Positions 1-12,239 of a DNA stretch of 64,000 nt are shown here, one piece after another (positions within the stretch are counted from its first letter, which is position 1; the number at the start of each line of letters is the position of its first letter). This stretch comes from Linum tenue. Lineage: Eukaryota > Streptophyta > Magnoliopsida > Malpighiales > Linaceae. Below the pieces are notes generated by a model that saw only the letters and a list, made by a program, of their open reading frames with translations, was not told the origin of the DNA and did no database searches. The position numbers were made by a program, and so were the translations under genes. The stretch is from assembly GCA_946122785.1 (NCBI GenBank), contig CAMGYJ010000009.1, forward strand, positions 22,603,633 to 22,667,632, written 5' to 3'.

Positions 1-779
1 ATGAAACAACAATGTTGTGGAAGAAGGCAAGCAGAGCCTTGGTAGAGAGTTCGAGAGAGGGGCCGTCGGCTGTAACTGATAGAGGGTTTTATTATCCTTA
101 TGATTATACTAGGGTGATCTCCTAGCAGCGGCCAGATTCATGTCAATATAAATAAACGGTCTAGATTCTAGATAATGCATACACAGGGTTTCTTAGCTCT
201 ATTTTGCGCTCCAAAGCTCTTTAAATTAAATTTTCAAAATACTGCTCCAATAAGTTTGAAGTCCTGCCCATCCTAAAATGAAGATAAACAAATGTTTTTG
301 TTATAAATAATTATTCCAGAGATGGATAAACAACACCATTAACACGAAGTAGAGGAGAAAGAGTAACACCGCTTTTATTCCATACTCTCGGAAGCATAGT
401 ACACCTATACAACATGTAGAATAGATAGAGAGAAGAGAATGTGAGCTTGTTGTGGTGTATCTTTCCTTCTTCCATAACTTTCCTTTTATAGCCATTGAGT
501 GTAGAGTCCCAATTAATTAAGATAGGAATAAGGTGGTAGTTGGGCTATGTGGGCAATCGACATCCACATATATATTCATAATAGTTTTTTTTTGTTTCTT
601 TAATAATTATCTTTGTCCCTTCCTCCTTCCGGTTGCAACTGTTTTTTATTTTCTTTATTTTTCTTTACGTAGTCATGTTAGGTTAGGTATCAATTATATT
701 TGATTCCGATTATATTACATTTGCTTCTAATCATCTCCTCATTACTTAAATCTACACAACACCACCAATTCAAATTAGT
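1..779. other. AT-rich sequence without a recognisable gene
   Basis: No open frame here looks like a protein domain I know, and the longest frames are short and of skewed composition. The left end of the CACTA element at 780-1238 was looked for here and not found, so part of this stretch could be its interior, but nothing shows this. Confidence 0.5.
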
Positions 780-1238
780 GTTTTAGGAACATATGTATTT
801 GTCTCTAATTAGTATATATATGATATGGGTATAAGTAACATTTATATTTGTCTCTAAATACTATTAAAATTTTCTTCATATGATATAATTATTAGTGACA
901 TTTATATTTGTCTCCAAAGATTATGACATTTGTCTCCATGTGACATAATTATAAGAGACATTTGTATTTGTCTCTAAATACTATTAGATTTGCGTCTATT
1001 TGATATATGTATTAGGAGCATTTATATTTGCATCTAGATATTATTAAATTTGTCTCTATATGACATAAGTATGAGCAACATTTGTATTTGTCTTTAAAGA
1101 CTATTAAATTTGCTTGTAGAGACAAATAATTTCATCTACTGAGACAAATGATATATTTGCTTCTAAAGTTTAGCTATAGAGACCAATACAACAATTGCGT
1201 CTAATTATTTGCGTCTAGAGGCTAGTTTTCTTGTAGTG
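780..1238. mobile_element. CACTA (En/Spm) transposon terminus with subterminal repeats
   Basis: The right edge reads TTTTCTTGTAGTG; its reverse complement CACTACAAGAAAA is the typical plant CACTA terminal inverted repeat, ending at 1238. Inward from it lie at least eight degenerate copies of a short subterminal motif close to TTTGTCTCTA (or TTGCGTCTA), spaced roughly 25-60 bp over 800-1215. Arrays like this are the known subterminal binding-site structure of CACTA elements. No matching left terminus is visible and no transposase was found, so this is one end of a deleted element or of one beginning before the window. Confidence 0.75.
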
Positions 1239-2944
1239 AACCGAACTTGGAAGACAAGCTCTGCCACTCGCCCACGAAACCCAGTTGCTAATGATAATTT
1301 TACAAGGAAAAAGGGTGGAACTCTTATGCAATCCTACACCTGGAGGAAGGCTCAGAGAGTATACGTCGAAGCTCGCCCACGATCAAGGTGATTTTGATCG
1401 ATACAAGAACAGATTCGAGCTTGGTTTTCTCGGCCCAACTCTAAACCAAAGACTAGCTACGAAGACTTAGTTTTAGGGTTTAATCTCAATTAATTCTCAA
1501 CTGGTGATTACAATCCCTTCGTAGGTCTTAAATAGACCCTTACAAACAACCTAAAGTACAAAGGAAACCGAAATAAACAAAGAAAGCAAAAACAGTTCAA
1601 ATCCTAATGTAACACAGAAATTTAAAACGCAAGTAAGAAACTGGTCTTGATGCTATCTTTGAGCCTCTCGTTTTCCATCCTCCAGTTGCCGATTTGATAA
1701 CCCAATACCTTGTTTCTGTAGTAGAAAACACAGGCTTTCATGTGGTGTGATCCTTGAACTGAGACTCCCCTCCAGTCATCGCGTCTTGTCCTTCAAATTA
1801 GCCTTCCTGCAACGGCCCAATGCCTTAGGAAATTCTAGGCAGTTTGCCTGTGTCGTCAGAGGATGTTGTCGAGCTTGAAACAGGTTCCTCTCAGGCTTGC
1901 CTCGAGTTTCCAGACACTCATAGTTGTAGAGGAACTTACAAGCTTCAACACAAACCCTTCCAATCCAATTTCCATCAAGCCATTCTCCCAAACCATGCTC
2001 GTCAAGAGGGCTACCTGAAAAAGTCTCATGACTTGGCCAAAATTCCATTTCCTTCAAGTGAGTAAGAGTAGCTTCTTTAGCAATCAAGCAAGAATGTTGG
2101 AAGAGGGTTTTTGAGATCATATCACAAGGAAGCAGCTTTATCTCCATTCTCCTTATTACAACATACAAAGCAGGGTCTCCGGCGTGCTCTTCATCGGAAT
2201 GCTTACGTTTGTTGCACAGGCACGAGTGCCTTGGTTGCTTATTCTTTTCCTGCTGTCAGGTGGCTTCCTTATCTTCAGGCAAGCGGTGGTATCTTTATCT
2301 TCTGGCAAGCGGTGGGGCGGCAGGAAGCTTAGCTATTCTTAGGCTATGCTTGTTTTTATCTTAACATGAGCTACTAGTTTCTTTTTCTTTTGCTATTTTT
2401 GCAGCGAATTGGCGCTTTGATTTTGCTTCGACAAGGACAAACTACCGAAGTTCATATTCGGCACGTGTACGCCTATCTTGCATTGTACTTATCCTCATAT
2501 GATGAAGGGGTGCATGGTTAACAAAGCTTCTAGATGTCCATTATTCAAGGAATGGATCGGGGTGCAGATATTTGGGCCGCGTTGGCTTCGGCCCGTCATT
2601 TTTCTTTTGTTTGTGTGTTGCATGAGAACCTGCTCTGCTTTTGCTATTGGCAAGGATGATATCTCCTCCGGCTTCTCTGGTTTTGGCGCGTGTTGTGTAC
2701 CCGCTATATCCTTTGTTGCATTTTTTAGGATCTGCCCATTTATTGGCTAAAAAGGCTCTTTTATCGGCAGATTGATTAGCTATCAACCGCCGCATTTGAT
2801 TATTTCATTTACTACATATTTGTAAGCATACTGCATTGTACACCTATTTATGACAATATACACTTATCTATGACAAAAAAAAGTATTACTAGACATTTTT
2901 TAGATTTCATTATTTGTGTGGTGCTCATGAGTATATATATATAT
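1239..2944. other. Unresolved intergenic sequence, probably old transposon debris
   Basis: Several frames of 60-130 codons are open on both strands (for example 1776-2168 on - and 2478-2750 on +), but they overlap each other, show no domain I recognise, and lack exon-like context. A short direct repeat around 2265-2325 carries two copies of a unit like TATCTTCTGGCAAGCGGTGG. I do not call a gene here. Confidence 0.4.
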
Positions 2945-3150
2945 GGTGATGACTGGTGTACGTCAGGCGTATACTATATGCCAGGTGATCTAGCCGTTAG
3001 ATGTACTTAGATGAGCTCCGGCCGATCTCAACAGTCAATTTTTTTTTTAATTAAATCAAACTTCGGGTTGGGGTTTAGAAAATCGCTGCCTGGGGTTTAT
3101 CCATTAGAGGTTAGGGTATAGTATCACACCCCAAACTCGATTTAATTCAT
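2945..3150. repeat. Dispersed repeat, copy 1
   Basis: The order of blocks (a GTATACT-like stretch, 'GATCT-CC-TTAGAT', 'AGCTCCGGCC-ATCTCAA-GTCAA', then 'AGAAAATC-G-GGTTTATCC') is repeated at 3190-3288 and continues at 4462-4520 after the inserted Mutator-like element. The two copies are diverged direct repeats about 240 bp apart. Class unknown. Confidence 0.55.
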
Positions 3151-3288
3151 GGTCTAGATAGAGATATCTCACTAGTGGTATATCTCCAGGAGTATATATA
3201 GTATACTCCAGATGATCTGACCATTAGATTTACATGGATTAGCTCCGGCCAATCTCAATGGTCAACTCTTCTTTTCTCTTAAATTAAA

Positions 3289-4461
3289 GGGTTAATATTT
3301 TCGTATGGCCTGAACTTTGACCAAAGTAAACATCCTGGCCAATCTTTTCGATCTATAACATTTTGGCCCGAACTATACACCAAAGTAAACAATTTGGCCA
3401 AATCAGACTTTTGACCGTTAACTTGGACGGTCAAACGCGTTGACCGTTAGTCAACGCGCCATGTCACCGCCAACTCAGCAATAAAAAATTTAAAAAAAAA
3501 TTAATTTCCACCTAGCCCATTTAACTGCCCGGACTTACCGGCGGGCATCCGTCCGGATTTCTCCGGCTGCTGCTGATGCTGCGGTGGATCCATCAATCTC
3601 GACTTCGTCTTCTCCTTAAACAAATTCGACTTCCTCTTAAACGACGACTGGCTAGAAAACGAACCAACACCTTCTCGAGAACTGCACCTCAAAACCTCCC
3701 CTCCTCCTCCTCCATCACCACCAGCAGCAGGACTCCCGGCGTTCGATTGAATCCCTAGAGACTCCTTGAACCTGCTCGCCTGCCTCCTCCTAATCGACTC
3801 GCTCGACTCGAACGAGACTCGCTGGTGAACCGACACGGGCGACTCGGAAACCGGAGCGAGATGCCGGAGGTGATGCAGACCGTCGTTGTTGTTGTCGTTC
3901 CCGTTCTGAAGCTCCGCCATCTCCAAATCCATATCCAAACAGAACTCCCCCGACGCCTGCTGCTTGTGCAGGAACTACCCAATGAGCTTCGACGTCGGAT
4001 CCTCCGGAACTCCAGTAGTATTGCCTCTCTGAGCCGGATTGAAATCGAATCTGTAGCTCCCGCTCCCATCGGCGCCGCCCTCGGGCTGCTTCTCCTTCTT
4101 CCTGTCTTTATCCATTCCTTCCAGGAAATCGTAGCTGGATTCTCTCCATATATTCCCGGCCGGAGCAGGAGCGGAGGCGGGGGGAGGAGTCCCTTTGGGT
4201 GAAGAACCTCCGCGTTGACCAAATCAGACTTTTGGCTAGGTGGAAATTAATTTTTTTTTAATTTTTTATTGCTGAGTTGGCGGTGACATGGCGCGTTGAC
4301 TAACGGTCCACGCGTTTGACCGTCCAAGTTAACGGTCAAAAGTCTGATTTGGCCAAATTGTTTACTTTGGTGTATAGTTCGGGCCAGAATGTTATAGATC
4401 GAAAAGATTGGCCAGGATGTTTACTTTGGTCAAAGTTCAGGCCATACGAAAATATTAACCC
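3289..4461 (-). mobile_element. Pack-MULE: Mutator-like element carrying a host gene fragment
   Basis: The element is 1173 bp. Its long terminal inverted repeats, 3289-3517 and 4234-4461 (about 229 bp each), begin GGGTTAATATTTTCGTATGG and differ at only a few positions, suggesting recent movement. It is flanked by a perfect 9-bp target duplication, TAAATTAAA, at 3280-3288 and 4462-4470, the signature of Mutator-like elements. There is no transposase. The ~715-bp interior is GC-rich compared with its surroundings and holds part of an MscS-like channel gene on the - strand. At 4211-4233 a short rearranged copy of TIR sequence sits at the internal junction. Confidence 0.92.
3518..4205 (-). pseudogene. 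Captured N-terminal fragment of a MscS-like (MSL) mechanosensitive channel
   Basis: Read on the - strand, one frame shows, in order: SSYDFLEG followed by a charged lysine-rich run, FDFNPAQRG, a stretch ending TSKLIG, then LDMDLEMAELQ, SESPVSV with RVSFE, ESIRRRQASRFKES, and finally TKSRLMDPP with SG...SGQL. This is the soluble N-terminal half of plant plasma-membrane MSL proteins (MSL4-10 group), upstream of the membrane channel domain. One in-frame TAG follows TSKLIG (near 3985), where the family continues. The channel part is absent, so no functional channel can be made. The fragment ends in the element's left TIR. It is a transduplicated copy of a host gene elsewhere in the genome. Confidence 0.8.
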
Positions 4462-4520
4462 TAAATTAAACTATGGATTTGGGACTAGAAAATCAGGGCC
4501 CGAGGTTTATCCACCACACC

Positions 4521-6214
4521 AAAAACAATTAAGAGTGCAACTGAATTCACTTAGGTGTAGTTAAATACTTATAAATCATAATAATTGGGTTAAATTACCA
4601 GTAAATCGACTCATTCTTATCCAAATATCATTGTTTATAACTCTTTGAATTTAGTATAGGACGCTTATACAGATTGCTTAACCTAATTTTTAAAGACTTA
4701 CTTACATATTAACGTAAATCTTCTATCAAGCAACCAATAATCATTGATTTTTTTATTAAAATTCTATTACCAACATGTTTGGATCTTGTTGGTATACACT
4801 ATACAGCATTTCAACGAAGAAAGCTAAACCATAATATTGTTCTAATGTTTCATATGAGAAAGGATTCCAATTCTAATCATCACTCTTTAACCTGATCTCA
4901 GATTCTAATCTATTAAATAACACCTAACAATAAAACTAAACTTAAATTAAATCACGTTCGAAAAAAAAAAAAAAACTAAAACGAAAGTAAAGATTATGAG
5001 GTAGATATTTACCATAAATGATTATTTATGATCAAACGTGTGAGGAGAGGGGATAAACCCTCAAATCTTTATAGACTTTGCTCAATCTCATCTCCTGTCA
5101 TTTTCTCCATCAAACACAAATGAAATTCGTTAATTACACCTTATATAAGACTTTCGCAGTGACACGTCCTCTTTTCCCACCTAATACCCTCTTTGTGGCG
5201 TCCGTACGTTTTGGAGGCCCAATTTCCTGTTTTGGTTAAACATTTGAACGTTGCAGTTCCAAATTTTCAAACGGGTTTGAGTTTATTATGGTGAAAAAAT
5301 CAAAGGTTAGACAAAACAAGGCCTAATGGTAGGGTTGTGGGAAAACATGATCGTAGACTACTCCAAGTCTCCAACTGGTTGATAATGATTTGTGCGGAAG
5401 GGGTTGTACAACAAGTGCTCATCATCTGATCACATCAACACCACACATGATCGATTATTTCTCAAGGAAAATCATTATATAAATTCACCATTCTGCTCAA
5501 CTACAATTTGGATATGGCTCTCGCCGTCTATATTTGAGAGTGTAGTCATAACTCATAAGCGTGTAGGATCATTAGATAGTGAGTAGACGTTTCGTGACAA
5601 TTGGATGAACACATTACAATTTTGTGCCATAATGTTCATTCAACGATTGCAAAACTTTGACTGACTATCCGATAATTTTACGCGCCTATGAGTACATTGT
5701 CACGCAAAATTAACTTATTCATCCAATTACAGATGGAAACAACGGAGAGATAAGTGACCTCCAACTTCTTGCCTCTCTTTAACTCTCAAATTCAAGGACA
5801 TTGTAGATGTATTCCAACTAATTGTGTCCTTGTCATAGATAAACCTTTTTTTATAAACGTTGTAGATGCACGCACACCTACGTGTCAAATCCTTTTGATT
5901 TTTTTTTAATGTTACAGTAAAAAAACAGAAGGATCATAAAAACAACTTCCCTGAAGCAATCATACAACTGTAAGCAATCATTTTTAATTTACAAAATTTT
6001 AATTATGTAAACTAAAAAATTTGAATTAGGTAATTGTAAGCCTAAAAAAAACAGAGAACATTTTGGGGGAAAAAATTTGAGGCCACGTTTTTTATTTTCG
6101 AACAGGGCTTCCGAATATTGTGGGCCGGCCCTGCATACAACTCAGATATATGCAATCAATTTAGAGATGATAATTTTGTATTCAATTCATCAATATAAGA
6201 ATACAAATCCTATA
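4521..6214. other. AT-rich intergenic sequence with a weak fold-back repeat
   Basis: I see no gene. At about 5545-5720 a diverged inverted repeat can be seen: 'ACTCATAAGCGTGTAGGATCAT' style sequence on the left is echoed on the other strand near 5655-5695, and ATTGGATGAA at 5599 by TTCATCCAAT at 5719, so this may be a decayed MITE. The remainder is low-complexity. Confidence 0.4.
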
Positions 6215-7786
6215 TGATAACATCAAATTTGGTGTTATTTACCTTACATATCTAGATATGTTTTGTGCCAATTCATGTGTTTAAATGCTTGAACATCGTT
6301 AAATACATCCCTATTGCGTTCCTATTCGATTTCGATGTGATTCTATGGTCTAATTGTCGATATGTACAAATTAGGTACAAAACAAGGTCACGAGTGTAGA
6401 GAAGGGACATGCAGCTAAAAATCGTGCCTAGAAGCCAAATATACCGGCCTGGATAACAAGCCGTGAAGGCCAGCTGAAGATCACTGCTCGGAAGCTAAAG
6501 ATCGCGACCGCGATCTTGGAGGCTTAGGGCGCGAACTTCGCATGGAGGGACCCTTGAAGAAACATAGAGTTTCCCCAGTTGCATCACGGCCAACGCTCAT
6601 ATTACCCGCGAGAAAGATCATGGTCGCGACTGGCGGATCGCGTCTACGAAGTTAGCCCGCGATCTTCCTCTTTCCTCAGGCCTCGATGACTGCGTTTTGA
6701 GATCACGGCCCAGAGGCCAAAGATCCCATCCACGATCTTCTTTCCTCAGGCCACAAACTTCCCCGTGTTCAGAGTGACTATAAATAAGAAGACCCCTTTC
6801 ACCATTTTAAGGGAGCTGATTTTGAGATAAATTTTCTGGTTCTAGAGAGAGAGAAGAGAGAGAAGCTGAAGGAAGGAGAAGAGAAGGAGAAGAAGGAGGA
6901 GCTAGGAGCAAGGAGGATCTTCCCCAATTCAAGTCTTCTTATATTTCTACCATGTATCTTCTTCCCTCCTTTGTGGAGTAGTCATCTAAGTTACTAGGGG
7001 TTTAAATCCCAAACCCTAGTTTTAGGGTTTACTTTGTATATATAGATGTTTAAGGGTTTGAATGAATGAATGTGTTTGCCTAGTTGATTTTAATGCCACT
7101 CTTTCCTAAATGATGACACTTGGGCAATTGGCACTACTCTTCCCTCTTAGCCTGCTTTATGCTACCGCATTGGGTATGGAGTTCTAAGGTTAGACGGGTA
7201 TGCGCCATCTAGCGAGTTTAGGTTAGATTTATGAATGGGGACCTATAGTGGTCGAGGCGACCGTACCCCTGCTATAGGTGGCTTTCCTAGGTGAAACTCG
7301 AGATAAAACCTCGGTGTGGACGGTGGATAGTGTCCATTGAAATGAGCCATAAACTTAATGCCCCAGATACGATAGACTAGATCAAGGTGACTGGAACATG
7401 GGTTTAGGGGAGGCGTACTCCGAGACGCGTGGATAATAATTAAGGCCCACAGAAAAGAGCTCACTCACCACATTCGATGACCCTAGATATCTATATATGC
7501 ATAGTGACTCTAAGATAGAGGGAGGATTAGTGCCTGAATTACCTGTTTTTAACCGTGATCAATCCTTAGACTAGAGTTTTCTTATATCCTCCACTCGAAA
7601 CATCAAAAATCGATTAAGTAACTAACAACTAGGTCGGAAGTAGGCTAGGGTACCGGGACTCGGGTAGAATCCGACCTTGATTACCACTATACGACAAAGC
7701 CGTTCTAGGTTAAAATTGTCCTAGGATGGGGTAGTTGTGGATAAGTGCAAACCTCTGACAAAAACCCGCACGGATTGAAGTGATCA
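6215..7786 (+). repeat. 5' LTR of the Athila-like element
   Basis: It aligns along its length with 14728-16281. It contains a TATA box (6779-6786), a GC-rich segment with a 20-nt palindrome at 6498-6517, and purine-rich sequence after the TATA box (6840-6910). The exact 3' edge is uncertain; I placed it at the last TGATCA before the primer-binding site. Confidence 0.8.
6779..6786 (+). promoter_or_regulatory. LTR TATA box
   Basis: TATAAATA in the 5' LTR; the 3' LTR has the same octamer at 15283-15290. Transcription of the retroelement would start about 30 bp downstream. Confidence 0.6.
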
Positions 7787-7793
7787 AACTTTT

Positions 7794-7811
7794 TGGCGCC
7801 GTTGCCGGGGA
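7794..7811 (+). other. Primer-binding site (tRNA-Asp type)
   Basis: TGGCGCCGTTGCCGGGGA lies just inside the 5' LTR. From memory it is complementary to the 3' end of plant tRNA-Asp and is the usual site in Athila-type elements. Confidence 0.85.
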
Positions 7812-8110
7812 TCCTTGGTAACTACTAGAAAATCATTAAGTTGTTAGTTAGTCTTTACCTTACTTTATTTGTTTTGTTTTGTGTTTGTTTTTGTGAATTT
7901 GTTTTGTGTTTTGTTCTTTTCGTATTCGTTTTGTTGTTTGTTTGTTTTGTTATCCAACTTTGTACGTCACGAGTTATTGAGGTTGTGTTTTCTAGTACCG
8001 TTGTAACTTGTATGCAAAGAATGGAATCCTTGGAAATATTACCTCTTGATTTTGAAATCGAGTGAACCCTTCGGAATCTAAGAAGAGTTGCAAGACCTCA
8101 ATCTCCACTA

Positions 8111-9297
8111 ATGGCGGAGCCTCAAACTCAAGTACCACTAAGGCCAAGAAGAACGGGTTCTTACTCTAGGCCAAGAGTGGGAAATGTTCAATCACATATT
8201 CTTCATCCTACGTTGCCCAACAATGATTATGAGATAAATCCGGACACAATTTTGATGCTTCAAAGTGAGGTTCAATTCAATGGGATGATGAGTGAAGATG
8301 CACATGCGCACGCCAAGTCATTTTACGAGTTGGTGGACGAAATCAAGGTGAACAAGTCCCTCAAGAGGCTATCTGACTAAGGTTATTCCCATTTACCTTG
8401 ACTGGAACGACAAAGAAGTGTTTGAATAATCAACCACATCACTCTATCACCTCGTGGGATGATCTATGCAACAAGTTCTTTGCAAGATACATTCCACCTT
8501 CTAAGACGACTTTGATGATAAGTGAAATTACTATGTTCCGTCAAGAGGAGGATGAACCATTGTTTGAAGCACGGGAAAGATTCACATCTCTTCTACTAAA
8601 GTGTCCTCGTCATGGTATAGCTGATTGGTTACAAGTTGAAAGTTACTACAATGGGTTAACGAAGGAATAGCGAAGCCTCATTGATGCGGCTAGTAGAGGT
8701 GCCATTCGGAACAAAGAAGTCGGAGAATTTCAAAAACTAATCAAAGAGACGACCCTTAACAGTTACGATTGGGGTGACAGAAGAAGGGGTAAGAGCATAT
8801 TGAAGGTAAGTTTATTGAAGATCAAAGAACCATCATCTCTATCGACCAATACTCAAGAACTTTCCAAGAAGATCGATCAAGTTGCAGCATCAATGAAGAG
8901 CAATGGGAAGAAACTTATGCAGTATGATTGGTGTGGTGACTCGAGTCATACCATGAAAGAGTGCAAGTCGATGTTTGAAGCCTCTATTCAATTCGATCAA
9001 GCCAACTTTATTGGAGGTCAATCCCGAGGAAACAACCATTATAGTTCGACTTATAATCCGAGATGGAGGAGTCACCCAAATTTCATTTGGTCTTCTCCGA
9101 TGGAATGGAAACCGCCGGAGTTTCAATCTGAAGCTCCAATGCAAAATGCATATCCGAGGCTGAGTCAACCAACATATCAAGGGGCATATCAAGAACAAAG
9201 CCGACCCTCCGATGGTCTACTTGATAAGCTTGAAGACTTGGAGGGCAATTTGTCACACATTCTAACAAGAAGTTCGAAGCTATTGATAAGTTCATAG
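8111..9297 (+). pseudogene. Gag of the Athila-like element, frame-broken
   Basis: The first part (8111-8380) begins at an ATG and has the N-terminal gag block ending in a capsid-like DEIKVNKS segment. The reading then shifts frame, and 8398-8670 holds the family block SWDDLCNKFFARYIPPSKT through the QVESYYNGLTKE segment, ending in a stop. 8800-9297 stays in that second frame and includes a degenerate zinc-knuckle-like CDWCG...H...C region plus YNPRWRSHPNF, an Athila hallmark. At least one frameshift and two stops break it. Confidence 0.8.
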
Positions 9298-9323
9298 AAA
9301 ATACAGCAAACAAATTCTCGAGT

Positions 9324-10456
9324 TTGGAAGCGGGACAAAGAAATCAACAAGCTTCATTTCAAAATCTTGAAGCCCAACTAAGTTCATTGGCTCAGACTAT
9401 CTTATTGAGACCTCAAGGAGCTCTATCGGGCAATATCGAGCCTAACCCAAAAAAAGGATGCCATGCGGTAACTCTAAGGAGTGACTGGCCATTGAAGGAG
9501 ATTCCTAAACCAAATCCAAGGATCCCGGTAAGAGAAGTCCCTCAAGAGGTTGTTAAAGAAAAGGAGTTAGCTCAGGAGGAAGTTCAACCTTCTATCATGA
9601 ATGTGTTCCATGGAAAGATATCTTGAAGTAGGTAAAGGTATCTGTCCCCTTCCTAGATATGGTTTGGAAGATCCCCAAATATACTAAATTCTTGAGAGAG
9701 ATATTTTCGGGAAAGAGGAAAATGGAAAAAGTGGCTATGGTGGCCGTTAGTGAAGTTGCTTCGGCATCTATTGGTTGCAGAGATTTCCCTCCCAAGCTGA
9801 GAGATCCGGGAACTTTCACTATTCCATGCAGCTTTGGGGATAAAACTTTTTGGAATCCATTGGCCAATTTGGGGTCTAGCATCAACATCATGCATACATG
9901 GATATACAATGAATTGGATCTTGGATCACTAATACCTACTTCAATGCAAATTGAGATGGCCAATATATCCATTGTAAAGCCAAGAGGAATCATAGAGAAT
10001 GTCTTGGTAAAGTGTGCTCATTTTGTGTAGCTGGTGGACTTCGTGGTTCTAGACAGGAAGGAGTATGATGCATCCATTATTCTAGGCCGACCATTCTTAG
10101 CCACGACATGGACTATTATTGATGTAAGTGGAAGCAAGATCACCTTAAGATTTGGTGAGGAAAAAATAAGCTACAAGATGACTCCAATCCCGAATTTTCA
10201 CAAATATTACAAATGGGATGATGTCAAGATGTATTGTAAGCTGGTTACACCGCCTACCACACCACCTTCAAGCTCCAGGATAGAATGGTTCAATATGGTC
10301 TCCCATGTTGACCCCCATGACAATCAAGTTGAAAGAGTGAGTGATTCTTGCAAGGCTATGAAGAAACTGGGCAAGTCAAAGTTTTCTTGCGAGAGGGAAG
10401 CACAAGAGTTGTTCCAGGTTTCTCATCTTTCCGATGGTCATGGAAGAAAGCTCTAA
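9324..10456 (+). pseudogene. Gag-pol linker and aspartic protease of the Athila-like element, broken
   Basis: 9324-9626 holds the coiled region, then HAVTLRS, typical of the gag-protease linker. In another frame, 9659-10030 has the retropepsin region LGSSINIMH, where the family usually shows D-L-G-A-S, so the catalytic aspartate position reads N-L-G-S-S and looks mutated. After a stop at 10028-10030 the same frame continues (10034-10456) with DFVVLDRKEYDASIILGRPFLATT, the ILGRPFL protease block. Translation into reverse transcriptase does not follow. Confidence 0.75.
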
Positions 10457-12239
10457 CGGTTCATCTTTGAAGAGAGACATCCAAAAATGGAAAGCCGATT
10501 TTTCAAGGGCTACTTAGCTTCTATTCTTGAAATTAAGAATTCGCGGAATGCTACAAGCCATTCACGGATAATGACATCTCTGCTAAGGAGCTTAACCCTC
10601 ACCAACTTCCAATTAAATTCTCAAATGGATCATTTCTAGCTCAATTACCAGATGCGGCTTCCGAGATATTCCATGGTCTTCACCTTGGACTTCACCACAA
10701 AGTATTACTTCTACGAAGGGTCGTCGGTGAAGTATGGAGATCTGCCCAGTTGTGCTTAAGAAGTCAAGTCCACAGAAAAGACTTTTAAAGACGTGCTTGT
10801 TGGGAGGCAAACCAATGTTTCAGTTTGCGTATCTTTCCCTTTTACCTTTTGTTTGAATAATAGTTTAGTTAGCACCTTAGAAACGCATTGAAATTGTTTG
10901 ATTATGACTTAGCCTTGACTTTTGGATGTTTGCTTAAATGTTTGGATGAAAATTGGAATTGTGAAAGAGGAGAAAATGATTTGTCTTGAAAAGGGCAAAG
11001 ATCGCGGCCTTGAGGCTAAAGATCGCGGTCGCGATCTTGGTGCCTTAGCCTGCGATCTTGTCGTCCCTATTTAAGGAATGGCAGCCGTCTAGATCTAAGT
11101 ATGTTCATTCTCTCACACTTTTCTAGATCTTCATACCATTACTCTTCACCCTCTTTACTCTTTCAACCTACCTTCTTTAATCCCCTTTCTTAGCATCTTT
11201 TGAGAAGGACTTTTAATTGCTTTGGATTCCCATCATGTCCCCTAATAAGATAAGGTACACTTTCTCATGTTTGTTGTGCCTTTTTAATACCTTATCTTAC
11301 CTAACATGTGTTGAATGTTTGAAACCATTAATGCCCATGTTAGTACATAGGATGACATCTTTTTTGCATGGAAGTACTCTTCTTCTCTTTAATGAACTAT
11401 CTATGTTACTTTAGAAACCTTGGCGTGTTGTTCTCATGCATTTATGACACTTTCAAAAACAACCCACCAAATGTTCGAACAAAGTCCACAACCACATAGA
11501 GTTAATTATTTGCAATCCTTTTGATTGGTACCAACTTCATAGCATGGGGGTGACAATCCCTAATTGTTTCTACATTGGTTTGGGATATCCTTTAGTACAA
11601 TATCTTGGAACAATCCCTCTACTTAACTTCCCCTTTACCAAATTCTTAGTTTCACTCAAGTGTGGGGGAAGAAACTAGGGGTCTAATTATAGTTCATTGA
11701 GAATGCTGCTATTTTGAAATGTGATTTTTGGATTAATGGGTTGTGCACATGTGAACCACTTGTTTTGTAGGATAAACACAAGGCCAAAGGCATGGGACAT
11801 TGTGAGAGTTAATCGTCTTGTACCTCTCGCCCTCGCCAAGGTCAAAAGAAGGAATCAACGAAATCCAAATAAAAAGAAGTGTTTATTGAAGTACCTCTTC
11901 CAACATCACATCTTCAATATCCACTGAGGGTATCACATCAAAATGATCAAGCAAATGTAGAAGGCAGCGTCGAGCACATCACTCATTATTTTTTGGAACA
12001 CGTGCACGAGCAATTCAAGAGCAAACTTTTGTGGCTTCAAGGATTACCTTTAGGCGAAAAGTTATTGTTTCAATTGGACACTTTTCTCCCAACTCGGAAT
12101 TGAAAATGCAATCCGCTCTAAAGTACAGAAGTTGGCATGGCTCAAGTTACTCTCTATTCAAGAAAATATCTACTAGGTGATTATTCTAGAATTTATAAGT
12201 GTATTCTCACTATTTGAGATATGAGGGGTGCCGCCGACC
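10457..12239 (+). other. Interior of the Athila-like element, largely non-coding
   Basis: Pol is deleted here. Near 10770-10815 the sequence resembles the tail that normally follows integrase in these elements. At 11019-11038 there is an intact copy of the LTR's 20-nt palindrome, and at 11655-11672 a CAAGTGTGGGGGAA tract resembling the polypurine tract. Confidence 0.55.

Larger units (their letters stand above)
3190..4520. repeat. Dispersed repeat, copy 2, split by a transposon
   Basis: This second copy of the 2945-3150 repeat is interrupted at 3289-4461 by the Mutator-like element. The left part ends in the target duplication TAAATTAAA (3280-3288). The right part restarts with it (4462-4470) and carries on with the same block order as copy 1. 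Confidence 0.6.

Noticed and set aside
1776..2168. 130-codon open frame on the - strand
   Set aside because: No recognisable domain, overlapped by open frames on the other strand, no splice or promoter context; most likely chance in transposon debris.
2478..2750. 90-codon + strand frame with hydrophobic segments
   Set aside because: A frame on the opposite strand is equally open, composition is low-information and nothing is recognised.
3755..4222. 155-codon - strand frame in the Pack-MULE, beginning MVNAEVL
   Set aside because: It is an off-frame reading of the captured MSL fragment; the conserved family blocks lie in the other frame.
7794..7811. tRNA gene
   Set aside because: Only the 18 nt complementary to a tRNA 3' end are present, directly after an LTR; it is a primer-binding site, not a tRNA gene.
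7841..8065. Open frame rich in F, V, L and C after the primer-binding site
   Set aside because: Low-complexity TTTGTTTTG sequence in the retrotransposon leader; not a membrane protein gene.
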